Positions 1 to 5,824 are shown, counted from the stretch's first letter. The stretch is 7,237 nt of DNA from an uncultured Collinsella sp. (GCA_900543945.1 UQTN01000101.1:1-7237); one strand, 5' to 3'. Notes: generated by a model from the letters alone, not told the origin. Numbers and translations: made by a program.

Positions 1-1
1 C

Positions 2-529
2 AAGCTCGGCGTCGATGCGCGCATGCTCACCGGCGACAACCGCGTGACGGCCGAGGCCATCGCCCGCCGCGTGGGACTGAGCAGCGAGCAGGTCATCGCC
101 GACGTCCTCCCCGCCGACAAGGAACGCCACGTGCGCGAACTGCAGGATGCGGGCGGCAAGGTCGCCATGGTGGGCGACGGCATCAACGACTCCCCCGCCC
201 TGGCGCGCGCCGACGTGGGCCTTGCTATCGGCACCGGCGCCGACATCGCCAAAGAAGGGGCAGATGTGGTGCTCATGCGCAGCGACCTCATGGATGTTGC
301 GCGCGCCATCGAGCTTTCGCGCGCCACGATCCGCAACATCAAGCAGGACCTGTTCTGGGCGCTGTTCTACAACGGCATCGGCATTCCGCTGGCGGCAGGC
401 GTGTTCTTCCCCCTCACCGGTTGGCAGCTCTCGCCGATGTTCGGCGCCGCGGCCATGAGCCTGTCGAGCGTATGCGTCGTAAGCAATGCGCTGCGCCTAC
501 GAACCTTTAAGCCTAAAGTGGCAAAATAG
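2..529 (+). CDS. copA: Copper-type P1B ATPase, C-terminal fragment (5' end outside window)
   Basis: This is the last 175 residues of a heavy-metal-translocating P-type ATPase that would pump Cu(I) out across the cytoplasmic membrane using ATP. The reading frame is open from base 2, so the ATG at 23 is internal and not a start. Visible in order are the nucleotide/phosphorylation-domain motif MLTGDN (residues 8-13), the hinge motif VGDGINDSPAL (about 57-67) and GTGADIAKEGADVVL (about 77-91). A last pair of membrane helices carries the YN of helix 7 (residues 123-124) and the MSLSS of helix 8 (152-156). The YN and MxxSS residues are the known Cu(I)-selectivity positions of P1B-1 pumps, which favours copper over zinc or cadmium. 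The Asp-phosphorylation DKTGT and the CPC motif lie upstream of the window. A copper chaperone and a CsoR repressor follow on the same strand, supporting the copper assignment. A silver or broader monovalent-metal role is possible. Confidence 0.93.
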   Translation, partial: KLGVDARMLTGDNRVTAEAIARRVGLSSEQVIADVLPADKERHVRELQDAGGKVAMVGDGINDSPALARADVGLAIGTGADIAKEGADVVLMRSDLMDVARAIELSRATIRNIKQDLFWALFYNGIGIPLAAGVFFPLTGWQLSPMFGAAAMSLSSVCVVSNALRLRTFKPKVAK

Positions 530-553
530 GTTCACCCTTAAGTCCATTTAGAA

Positions 554-655
554 CGGGTTTTCCAGGTGCCCGAGATTGACCTGAAAGAGGAGCGACGCGT
601 ACTTTGGTACGCGAGCGACGGCTTGAAGGCCAAGGTCGGGTGCCTGGGAAAGCCG
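554..655 (+). other. 102-nt long-hairpin element between copA and copZ (candidate structured RNA or palindromic repeat)
   Basis: Positions 554-573 pair with 636-655 over 20 positions with a single G-G mismatch (557/652) and three G-U wobbles. Further in, 576-578 pairs with 631-633 and 580-582 with 627-629. The tip is a perfect 7-bp hairpin, CGCGTAC-TTTG-GTACGCG (596-613). A 13-by-13 internal loop (583-595 / 614-626) starts with facing GA dinucleotides that could form tandem G-A pairs, and contains AGCGA on both sides (591-595 and 614-618). No U-tract follows, so it is not a normal intrinsic terminator. It lies in the likely 5' leader of the chaperone gene, so a cis-regulatory RNA is possible. 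A dispersed palindromic repeat or an mRNA processing/stability hairpin is equally possible. I recognise no named riboswitch class. Confidence 0.6.
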
Positions 656-676
656 ACACAACAGAGAGGAATACCG

Positions 677-898
677 ATGCGATACACAATCAAGACTTCC
701 GGCCTCATGTGCGGCCACTGCGACGCCACCGTCGAGACGGCGTTGCTCAACGTTGCCGGCGTGACCGACGCCGACGCCGATCACGAGACCCAGACCGTCC
801 AGGTTGAGTGCGCCGACACCGTGACCGCCGAGCAGCTCGCTGCCGCCGTCGAGGGCGCCGGCGAGAAGTTCCACGCCCTGTCCGTGACCGCCGCGTAG
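677..898 (+). CDS. copZ: Copper chaperone / heavy-metal-associated domain protein
   Basis: A 73-residue single-domain cytosolic protein of the HMA family (ferredoxin-like beta-alpha-beta-beta-alpha-beta fold). It would bind one Cu(I) and hand it to the ATPase encoded just upstream and to the CsoR sensor encoded just downstream. The metal site is GLMCGHC (residues 9-15) with C12 and C15. It differs from the usual GMTCxHC because the conserved Met before the site is Leu and the next residue is Met. The ATG at 677 is chosen because AGAGAGGA (663-670) sits six bases upstream. The frame is also open back to a GTG at 566, but that stretch is the hairpin element. The length is typical for a stand-alone HMA protein. 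Copper is inferred from context; another soft metal cannot be excluded from the sequence alone. Confidence 0.9.
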   Translation: MRYTIKTSGLMCGHCDATVETALLNVAGVTDADADHETQTVQVECADTVTAEQLAAAVEGAGEKFHALSVTAA

Positions 899-946
899 CA
901 GCTACCAGAAGCATTCGACCCCATCGACCAGAAACGAGGACCCGCC

Positions 947-1219
947 ATGATGGCAGACCACAAATCGGTGACCCGCATGCTCAAGACGGCACGCGGCCAG
1001 ATCGACGGCATCTTGCGGATGGTCGATGAGGACCGCTACTGCGTCGATATTTCCACGCAGCTCATGGCAACGCAGGCGCTCATTGCGCGCATCAACGCCG
1101 ACGTGCTCAAGGCGCATATCGAGGGCTGCGTGACTTCGGCAATCGAATCGGGCGACGAAGACCTCAAGGCCGCCAAGCTCGCCGAGATCGAACGCGTCGT
1201 CGACAAGCTCTCCAAGTAA
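947..1219 (+). CDS. csoR: CsoR-family copper-sensing transcriptional repressor
   Basis: A 90-residue all-helical DUF156 (CsoR/RcnR) repressor. Family members form tetramers that bind operator DNA and release it when Cu(I) is bound between subunits. The three ligands of true copper sensors are present with the exact family spacing: C32 (preceded by Y31), H57 and C61, with 24 and then 3 residues between them. This C-H-C set separates it from formaldehyde (FrmR) or nickel (RcnR) sensors. The N-terminal KSVTRMLKTARGQIDGI (residues 6-22) is the family's Arg-Gly-Gln DNA-binding region. ACGAGGA (934-940) lies six bases before the ATG at 947; a second ATG at 950 is also usable. It lies 48 bp after copZ, so the three genes probably form one operon. 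I see no CsoR-type operator here, so the controlled promoter is probably upstream of the window. Confidence 0.92.
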   Translation: MMADHKSVTRMLKTARGQIDGILRMVDEDRYCVDISTQLMATQALIARINADVLKAHIEGCVTSAIESGDEDLKAAKLAEIERVVDKLSK

Positions 1220-1227
1220 TTGGGGCA

Positions 1228-1310
1228 TTGGGGACGGACTGCTTTGCACCTTCTTGGTGCATCGGGGACAGGTATGTTTGCACCACCTTGGTGCAGATTG
1301 ACCTGTCCCC
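1228..1310. repeat. Tandem 34-bp palindromic repeat downstream of csoR
   Basis: Two adjacent 34-bp units (1228-1261 and 1262-1295) match at 25 of 34 positions. Each starts with a GGGGAC core and ends in a hairpin: TGCACC-TTCTT-GGTGCA at 1245-1261 and TGCACCA-CCT-TGGTGCA at 1279-1295. The second unit is enclosed by an outer 10-bp inverted repeat, GGGGACAGGT (1264-1273) with ACCTGTCCCC (1301-1310). It fills the gap between csoR and the next gene. The lack of a T-run makes it a poor intrinsic terminator, so it looks more like a REP-type dispersed element, though it may still affect read-through. It resembles the palindrome at 6124-6185. Confidence 0.7.
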
Positions 1311-1365
1311 CTTGCTCTAAATCGGGTATAAAGGCGTGCAGCATATCGAACGAAAGGCAATTTGC

Positions 1366-1839
1366 ATGAATGACTTTATTAAGGGCCGCAATGGCGCCGA
1401 TGAGCTCACCATCGTTATGGGCTTTGTCGGCATCGTCATCGCGATGATCGGATCGATAGCCCATATCCAGTGGCTCAGCTGGATTGCCATCGCCGTAATC
1501 GTGATTGGCGTGCTGCGCGGCCTGTCCAAAAACATCGATGCACGTCGCAAGGAAAACGCGGCCTTTGTCGCCGCGACCGCTAACGTCCCCGGCCTGGGCA
1601 AGTTCGTAGCGAGCTTGGGTAGCGGCACCGCGGCTGCCAACGCCTCGCGCACGGCCGGTACCAGCAAGGAAGACTTTGAGCGTGCCAAGCGCACGGCCAA
1701 GAAGATGTGGAAGGGTCGCAAGACCACAGCATACCTCAAGTGCCCCAACTGCGGCCAGATGCTCTCCGTCCCCAAGGGCAAAGGCAAGATCCGCGTCACC
1801 TGCCCCAAGTGCCACGCCAAGATGGAAACCCGCTCCTAG
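1366..1839 (+). CDS. Small membrane protein with C-terminal zinc ribbon, function unknown
   Basis: A 157-residue protein. Residues about 15-33 and 36-52 are two hydrophobic segments (TIVMGFVGIVIAMIG..., LSWIAIAVIVIGVL) forming a membrane hairpin. A basic Ala-rich linker with low-complexity GSGTAAANASRTAG (about 86-99) and a Lys/Arg-rich stretch follow. The C-terminus is a zinc ribbon, CPNCGQ (about 126-131) and CPKCHAK (about 146-152), likely binding one Zn(II). The ATG at 1366 is chosen because GAAAGG (1352-1357) lies about eight bases before it. A GTG at 1336 in the same frame lacks such a site. Both ends probably face the cytoplasm, with the ribbon binding nucleic acid or protein; that is inference. 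The two-helix plus zinc-ribbon layout is common among uncharacterised Gram-positive proteins, and I cannot name a function. It appears to be a single-gene unit ending at the terminator at 1903-1939. Confidence 0.85.
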   Translation: MNDFIKGRNGADELTIVMGFVGIVIAMIGSIAHIQWLSWIAIAVIVIGVLRGLSKNIDARRKENAAFVAATANVPGLGKFVASLGSGTAAANASRTAGTSKEDFERAKRTAKKMWKGRKTTAYLKCPNCGQMLSVPKGKGKIRVTCPKCHAKMETRS

Positions 1840-1850
1840 CGCCCGCACGC

Positions 1851-1879
1851 GGGACAAATTAATCAGGTTTGTTTGTCCC
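1851..1879 (+). terminator. Possible hairpin after the zinc-ribbon gene
   Basis: GGGACAAA (1851-1858) and TTTGTCCC (1872-1879) form an 8-bp perfect inverted repeat with a 13-base loop, 12 bases after the stop codon. It is followed by AAATCTTAAG and not by a T-run, so it would be a weak terminator or a 3'-end stabilising hairpin ahead of the stronger terminator downstream. Confidence 0.35.
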
Positions 1880-1902
1880 AAATCTTAAGTATTTGTTCGA
1901 TA

Positions 1903-1939
1903 AAAAAGCCGAGGCCTCGTGTTGAGACCTCGGCTTTTT
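1903..1939. terminator. Bidirectional rho-independent terminator
   Basis: AAAAAGCCGAGG (1903-1914) pairs perfectly with CCTCGGCTTTTT (1928-1939). One C-A mismatch and three more pairs (1916-1918 with 1924-1926) close a GTGTT loop. A GC-rich stem flanked by an A-run on the left and a T-run on the right works in both directions. It lies between the converging zinc-ribbon gene (+) and amidohydrolase gene (-) and would end both transcripts. Confidence 0.92.
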
Positions 1940-1972
1940 GCATGCGGCAACGGAGCTGCCCCTTTGTCACAT

Positions 1973-3343
1973 CTACGCCACACTGTCGCGGGCCAGCTCC
2001 TCAGCCAGCGCTTCGGCAGGCATGGCCATAATCGCGTCGAGCTCGGCGTCCACCTCGGGAATACGCTTCACCTTGAGCTTGCGTACCAGATCACCGCGAC
2101 ACATCACATGCGTCGGCTCACGCAGAGCGCACAGGTCATCGAGCGGATTCTTGCGCGTCACCAGGATATCGGCGGCCTTGCCGCACTCGATTGTGCCGGT
2201 CTCGCCGCCCAGCCCCAGCAGCTCGGCATTGACTTGCGTAGCCGTATGCAGCGCGAAGGCGTTGCTCACACCGACATACTTGGCGAAATAGGCAACCTCA
2301 CGCCACATGTCGTACTGCGTCACGAACGGGCAGCTTGAGTCCGTGCCCAGGCCCACCTTAATGCCAGCTTCCAGTGCGGCACGGGCGCTCTCGATGATGC
2401 CCGAGCACACGATGTCGCCGTTCTTCTTTTGTGTATCGGTCGAATGGTTCTTCTCCGAATCGAGCAATACAAACGGCAGCGCCGGGCTGATCGTGCAGGT
2501 AACGCTGGGCGCACGTCCCTCGAGCTGCGTGCCCGCGGCGCCACGGTACAGCTCCAGAATCTCGGGCGTCATCGGGGCACCGTGCTCGATCGTGTCGACC
2601 CCGGCCTCAAGCGCGGCCTTCACGCCCTCGGTGCTCTCGACATGAGCCATAACCGGCAGGCCCACCTCGTGCGCCGCCTTGCACGCCGCCGCGGCAACCT
2701 CCACCGGCATACGCAGCACGCCCGGCTCGCCCACCTCGGTCGCATCGAACACACCGCCCGTTACGAACAGCTTAATGACGTCGGCGCCGCGCGCATACAG
2801 GTCTCGCACCTGCTCGGCTGCCTCAACGGGGCTGTTGGCCACCTGGGCGAACAAGCCCGCGCCATGGCCGCCCGGCACCGTGACGCCCGTTCCCGGCGCT
2901 ACCAGGCGCGGACCCTGATACTTGCCGGCGTCGATAGCGTCGCGCACGGCAATGTCGGCAAACAACGGGTCGCCCGCGCCGCGCACCGTGGTCACGCCGC
3001 TTGCCAGCTGCTGCTGGGCACTGCCCTTGAGGATGCGGCGAACGATGGCACGGCCCACGGGATTATCGAGTTTCTTCATCAGCGCTCCCGCATCGCCGGC
3101 CGAGACAGGCTTGCCCGAGCCGCACAGGTGCACGTGCATATTGATGAGACCGGGCATGAGATACGCACCACCCAGGTCGATAACCTCGGCACCCGCGGGC
3201 GCCTGCGCCACAGCACTCGGCCCCATCCAGGTGATGACGCCGCGCTCAACAGTCACGGCCATATCGGGTTGTGGCTCCATATGCTCCGAACCATCCAGAA
3301 TGGTCGCATTGATAAACAATGTGGAACGATCGGCAGATGCCAT
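1973..3343 (-). CDS. Metal-dependent amidohydrolase (imidazolonepropionase/prolidase-like)
   Basis: A 456-residue cytosolic hydrolase with a complete amidohydrolase-superfamily TIM barrel. It has the N-terminal beta domain (about 10-60), the metal-binding H70-x-H72 in LINMHVHLCGSG, and the candidate carboxylated lysine K191 in ADVIKLFVTGG. H234 (VMAHVEST), H254 (TIEHG) and catalytic D335 (GLGTDSS) complete a binuclear centre. ALHTATQVNAELLGL and the GTIECGKAADILV segment (about 383-395) are the usual closing elements. Related enzymes cleave imidazolonepropionate, Xaa-Pro or other N-acyl amino acids, cyclic amides or organophosphates. No histidine-utilisation neighbours are present, so the substrate is not predictable here; dipeptide or amide turnover is my best guess. 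The ATG at 3343 is preceded by a strong GAGGGAGGA (3351-3359). The frame stays open upstream to 3472, but no start there has such a site. No signal peptide is seen. Confidence 0.92.
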   Translation of the reverse strand: MASADRSTLFINATILDGSEHMEPQPDMAVTVERGVITWMGPSAVAQAPAGAEVIDLGGAYLMPGLINMHVHLCGSGKPVSAGDAGALMKKLDNPVGRAIVRRILKGSAQQQLASGVTTVRGAGDPLFADIAVRDAIDAGKYQGPRLVAPGTGVTVPGGHGAGLFAQVANSPVEAAEQVRDLYARGADVIKLFVTGGVFDATEVGEPGVLRMPVEVAAAACKAAHEVGLPVMAHVESTEGVKAALEAGVDTIEHGAPMTPEILELYRGAAGTQLEGRAPSVTCTISPALPFVLLDSEKNHSTDTQKKNGDIVCSGIIESARAALEAGIKVGLGTDSSCPFVTQYDMWREVAYFAKYVGVSNAFALHTATQVNAELLGLGGETGTIECGKAADILVTRKNPLDDLCALREPTHVMCRGDLVRKLKVKRIPEVDAELDAIMAMPAEALAEELARDSVA

Positions 3344-3493
3344 ATCGAGCTCCTCCCTCTCAGAAAACTTCAACATTTGTCCATTATTACCTAGCGCGGC
3401 GGAATTGCTGCGGACATATCGGTTAACGGAGCAAGAAGGAGATGCGGGGAACGAAATGCGTTGCAGTCCCACCCCAGCGACATCAGGAAAATG

Positions 3494-3789
3494 TCTAGAT
3501 CTGTAACAGGTAGACCGGGTTTTAGCAGCCAGATGTTACAGATCGAGATCTTTCGGCACCGCGTCCAACCTTTGTCTCGATCTGTAACAGTTAGAGCGGT
3601 TTTTGGCCGTTAGATGTTACAGATTAAGATATTCTCCAGCCCTGTCGTCAAACATCTAAATCTGTAACAAGTAGACAGGTTTTCGGCCTCGAGATGTTAC
3701 AGATTGAGATCTTTTAGCGGCAGCCAACCTTCTGTCTCGATCTGTAACAGCTACGAGGCCAAACGGCCCCTTGTTGTTACAGATCGAGA
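3494..3789. repeat. Alternating-orientation 15-bp repeat array, block A (four dyads)
   Basis: Four palindromic units, each exactly 55 bp: 3494-3548, 3575-3629, 3655-3709 and 3735-3789. Each has a left arm close to TCTCGATCTGTAACA, a 25-bp centre, and a right arm close to TGTTACAGATCGAGA (the exact reverse complement). Units are separated by 25-26 bp, so the 15-bp motif recurs eight times with starts at 3494, 3534, 3575, 3615, 3655, 3695, 3735 and 3775, always alternating strand. Centres share a TAGA...GGTTTT-GGC...AGA pattern, except in the fourth unit. Spacers 1 and 3 share CCAACCTT. The inner nine bases (CTGTAACA core) are nearly invariant; variation is in the outer TCTCGA part. The block lies between the nuclease stop codon and the amidohydrolase start and is less GC-rich than the genes. 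Similar centres and alternating arms argue against CRISPR. Confidence 0.9.
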
Positions 3790-3831
3790 CAAACTCGGCA
3801 GAAACAACCACATTCGCGTCAGTTGCACCCC

Positions 3832-4899
3832 TTAGCACCCATACCACTGACGCTTCCATCCCTCAGCCAAATCGGCCCGCTGCGAAATACCCGCCAGCCT
3901 CATCTTTTCAGCCAGCTTCCCTGGGTTCTTGAGCTCATCAAACGTAAACCTCAGCACCTTATGTCCGAGCATCGTCAGATGAGACTCTCGCTGACGTTCT
4001 GCCACGAATGGGTCGACCGACTCCCGACCCTCGTCGTTCTGTAAGGCATACTTTCCCTTTCCATCGAGCTCGCCAATCACGCACGTCCCGTCCTCGAGCC
4101 TCCAGAAATAATCAACGCGAAACACTTGGCTCGAATCAAGCGGGTCACGAAACTCCACCTGCAACTCTGGCACCGGAAAACCGTATGCAATAAAGAACGC
4201 CCGGAACCGAGACTCGCCACCGTTTTCGGACAGCCCGTCCGCATGCGACGCAATCACCTGAGCTCTGCGATACCCGCGTCTGCCCTCGCAATCGGCCTGG
4301 AGCCGTTCGCAGAGGTCGTCGCGCGATATGCCCTTCGCCCGCAGCGCAGAATCGGCGATCGCCAGACCATACGAAAACGGCGCACGCAGCAGACAATCCT
4401 TCACCGTGCGCCAAAACGACGTCACCCGCACGCCATCAACACGCTCGAGCGTGCCCGCCATCTGCGGACGCAACAACCTGCAGCCGCTGCTCAACGTCAC
4501 CGAGCAACCTGTCTTAACAAGATATCGTGGCCCAAGCAGATCATTCGGCACCTCCAAACCCCACAAAAGTGCCGCGTCATAACCCCAAAACGCCCAATCG
4601 GGATGAAACTCTGCAAGCCCTTTGATGGTACGCAGCGCTCGCTCCGCCGGTGTCAACGTATCCCAATCATGTTGAAAACAGAACAGATACGACTCGGGCT
4701 CCGCGATATCGTCGGTTCCGACATGGCGTCGCAGCCACATGAGCTCGGCATTGTCATGCGTTGCGAGCAGTGCACCTTGCTCGGTCGCCTCCGTGAGCCG
4801 CGCGAGCATCCTGCTCCGCGCCAACGTGTTGCGAGTCGTATGCTTGTGTTTGAAAACGGTATTAGACACTTCCATCACCACATCGGACAACTGGACCAT
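3832..4899 (-). CDS. AbiEi-like protein with C-terminal PD-(D/E)XK (DUF559/Vsr-like) nuclease domain
   Basis: A 355-residue cytosolic protein from the ATG at 4899. The N-terminal 145 residues resemble the AbiEi-type antitoxin/regulator region: a basic TTRNTLARSRMLARL helix (about 21-35), ESYLFCF, then HPDWAFWGYDAALLWGLEVP (about 99-118), which matches the Ala-rich 'AAxLWGL' helix of that group. The C-terminus reads as a nuclease fold: E229 (NGGESRFR), D263 (FRVDYFW), E277-x-D279-x-K281 (IGELDGKGKY), then ERQRESHLTMLGHKVLRFTFDEL (in pieces, about 301-323) as in DUF559 and Vsr-like endonucleases. This suggests a DNA-cleaving or DNA-binding protein, possibly defensive; activity is inferred. The start is uncertain: a TTG at 4923 gives 363 residues, an ATG at 4875 gives 347, and none has a clear ribosome binding site. 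The gene is flanked on both sides by the same repeat array and has no obvious toxin partner. Confidence 0.82.
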   Translation of the reverse strand: MVQLSDVVMEVSNTVFKHKHTTRNTLARSRMLARLTEATEQGALLATHDNAELMWLRRHVGTDDIAEPESYLFCFQHDWDTLTPAERALRTIKGLAEFHPDWAFWGYDAALLWGLEVPNDLLGPRYLVKTGCSVTLSSGCRLLRPQMAGTLERVDGVRVTSFWRTVKDCLLRAPFSYGLAIADSALRAKGISRDDLCERLQADCEGRRGYRRAQVIASHADGLSENGGESRFRAFFIAYGFPVPELQVEFRDPLDSSQVFRVDYFWRLEDGTCVIGELDGKGKYALQNDEGRESVDPFVAERQRESHLTMLGHKVLRFTFDELKNPGKLAEKMRLAGISQRADLAEGWKRQWYGC

Positions 4900-4926
4900 C
4901 GTCACCGTTGCCGCCGCCGACAAACG

Positions 4927-5062
4927 TCTCGATCTGTAACAGGAAGACCAACTTTTGGCCGCTAGATGTTACAGATTGAGACATCCCCCCCAACCAGGTG
5001 CCAAACGTCTTGACCTGTAACAGGTAGACGTTCTCCAGGTCCCTAAACGTTACAGATCGAGA
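4927..5062. repeat. Alternating-orientation 15-bp repeat array, block B (two dyads)
   Basis: Two more 55-bp palindromic units of the same family as block A, at 4927-4981 and 5008-5062. Arms start at 4927, 4967, 5008 and 5048, again 40-41 bp apart and alternating in strand. The first unit keeps the consensus left arm TCTCGATCTGTAACA and the GGCCGCTAGA centre end seen in block A. The second is more diverged, with left arm TCTTGACCTGTAACA and right arm starting CGTTACAG. The block lies between the unknown-function gene's stop (5104) and the nuclease start, so it occupies the nuclease gene's promoter region. Its first arm is only four bases from the possible TTG start at 4923, which places the sites well for autoregulation. 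Confidence 0.9.
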
Positions 5063-5103
5063 CATAAAGACAGAGGGCAAGGCAGGCGACAACTACCCAT
5101 CCC

Positions 5104-5811
5104 CTACTCCCACTCCTGTTCGTAGATGTTGAGGGACTTTACGTACCGCCCCTGGGCGCCCATGATGTCGCGGACCAGACGCAAGAAGAAGCTGATGCAC
5201 GAGGTGTCAAAGCCGTCCTGCAGATCCTCGGGATGCACCGCACCCGGTCCGTCGACCGCCGTGTCGTTCAGGCGCGCGATGTCATACAGGTAGAGCTGTC
5301 CCGCCGTAAGCCAGGCATCGTCGACGCAGGCGAGGCGCACCGCAATCGCGCCGTCGTTCCAATGCTCCTTCTGCACGATATGCGGGTCGTAGACATCAAA
5401 GCGACGGTCGGTGCGCGTGTCCTTCAGCACGACCATGCCGGACGCAGGATTCTTGTCCAAAATGCCAAAGCGCGAGAAATACTGCGTGTCGCGTACCCGC
5501 TCGAGCCGCTTGAGCGAGGCAGGCGAAAGCGATGCCGGCGGCTCGTCAACATATAGCTCGAGCAGCGTTTTGCCATGGCGATAGGGGCGCTCGAAGAGCA
5601 GCCAATCGGTAAACGCCATGTTGTAGGCCATGATTTCGTTTTGAGAAGGTTCCTCGCAATAGCTGAGCCACGGGTCGACGATAATCTCGAACTGTTCGCG
5701 TGCCGGCTCCAGGAATTGAAACTTCCGCAGCATCCAAAAGTGAGCCATGTCGGCAATATCGTTGCCGACGGCTTCAGCCAGCTCTGCTCGGTCAAAAGCG
5801 TGGTCAGTCAT
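5104..5811 (-). CDS. Hypothetical soluble protein, 235 residues
   Basis: I do not recognise this family. The protein is acidic, with no signal peptide or membrane segment, and rich in Asp, Tyr, Phe and Trp. The N-terminus is helical (AELAEAVGNDIADMAHFWMLRK, in parts). A central stretch with NEIMAYNMAFTDWLLFERPY (about 58-77) follows, then GKTLLELYVDEP. A predicted beta-rich segment, about 115-180, includes DTQYFSRFGILDKNPASGM, TDRRFDVYDPHIVQ and WLTAGQLYLYDIARL. The C-terminus is a helix ending in SLNIYEQEWE. No catalytic motif stands out. The ATG at 5811 is well supported by TGAGGAGGA (5816-5824) four bases upstream. It is transcribed in the same direction as the nuclease but is separated from it by repeat block B, so co-transcription is uncertain. 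Base composition matches the high-GC neighbours, suggesting a resident gene and not a recent arrival. Confidence 0.85.
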   Translation of the reverse strand: MTDHAFDRAELAEAVGNDIADMAHFWMLRKFQFLEPAREQFEIIVDPWLSYCEEPSQNEIMAYNMAFTDWLLFERPYRHGKTLLELYVDEPPASLSPASLKRLERVRDTQYFSRFGILDKNPASGMVVLKDTRTDRRFDVYDPHIVQKEHWNDGAIAVRLACVDDAWLTAGQLYLYDIARLNDTAVDGPGAVHPEDLQDGFDTSCISFFLRLVRDIMGAQGRYVKSLNIYEQEWE

Positions 5812-5824
5812 GGCATCCTCCTCA

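Noticed and set aside
566..676. N-terminal extension of the copper chaperone from a GTG at 566
   Set aside because: The stretch coincides with the long hairpin element, adds 37 residues not found in stand-alone HMA chaperones, and the ATG at 677 has a well-spaced ribosome binding site.
1296..1331. Promoter for the zinc-ribbon gene (TTGACC or TTGCTC with TATAAA)
   Set aside because: The spacings to TATAAA, about 23 and 9 bp, are both outside the usual 16-18 bp range.
1036..1881. - strand open frame of about 280 residues
   Set aside because: It runs antisense across csoR, the repeat and the zinc-ribbon gene, whose own frames show clear family motifs.
2429..3394. Long + strand open frame of about 320 residues
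   Set aside because: It is antisense to the amidohydrolase gene, whose motifs are complete. The translation is Arg/His-rich with no domain, as expected for a shadow of GC-rich coding DNA.
3380..3410. Promoter -10 candidate (TAATAAT on the - strand) for the amidohydrolase
   Set aside because: A TATAAT-like hexamer is visible but no convincing -35 lies at 16-18 bp, so it is not called.
3344..3472. Upstream start for the amidohydrolase
   Set aside because: The frame is open, but the extra 43 residues do not resemble the family's N-terminus, and only the ATG at 3343 has a strong ribosome binding site.
4126..4965. + strand open frame of about 280 residues
   Set aside because: It is antisense to the nuclease gene, its product is Arg/Gln/His-rich without motifs, and it has no ribosome binding site.
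3494..5062. CRISPR array
   Set aside because: The repeated 15-bp motif alternates in orientation, the intervening 25-bp segments are related to each other instead of unique, and no cas gene is present.
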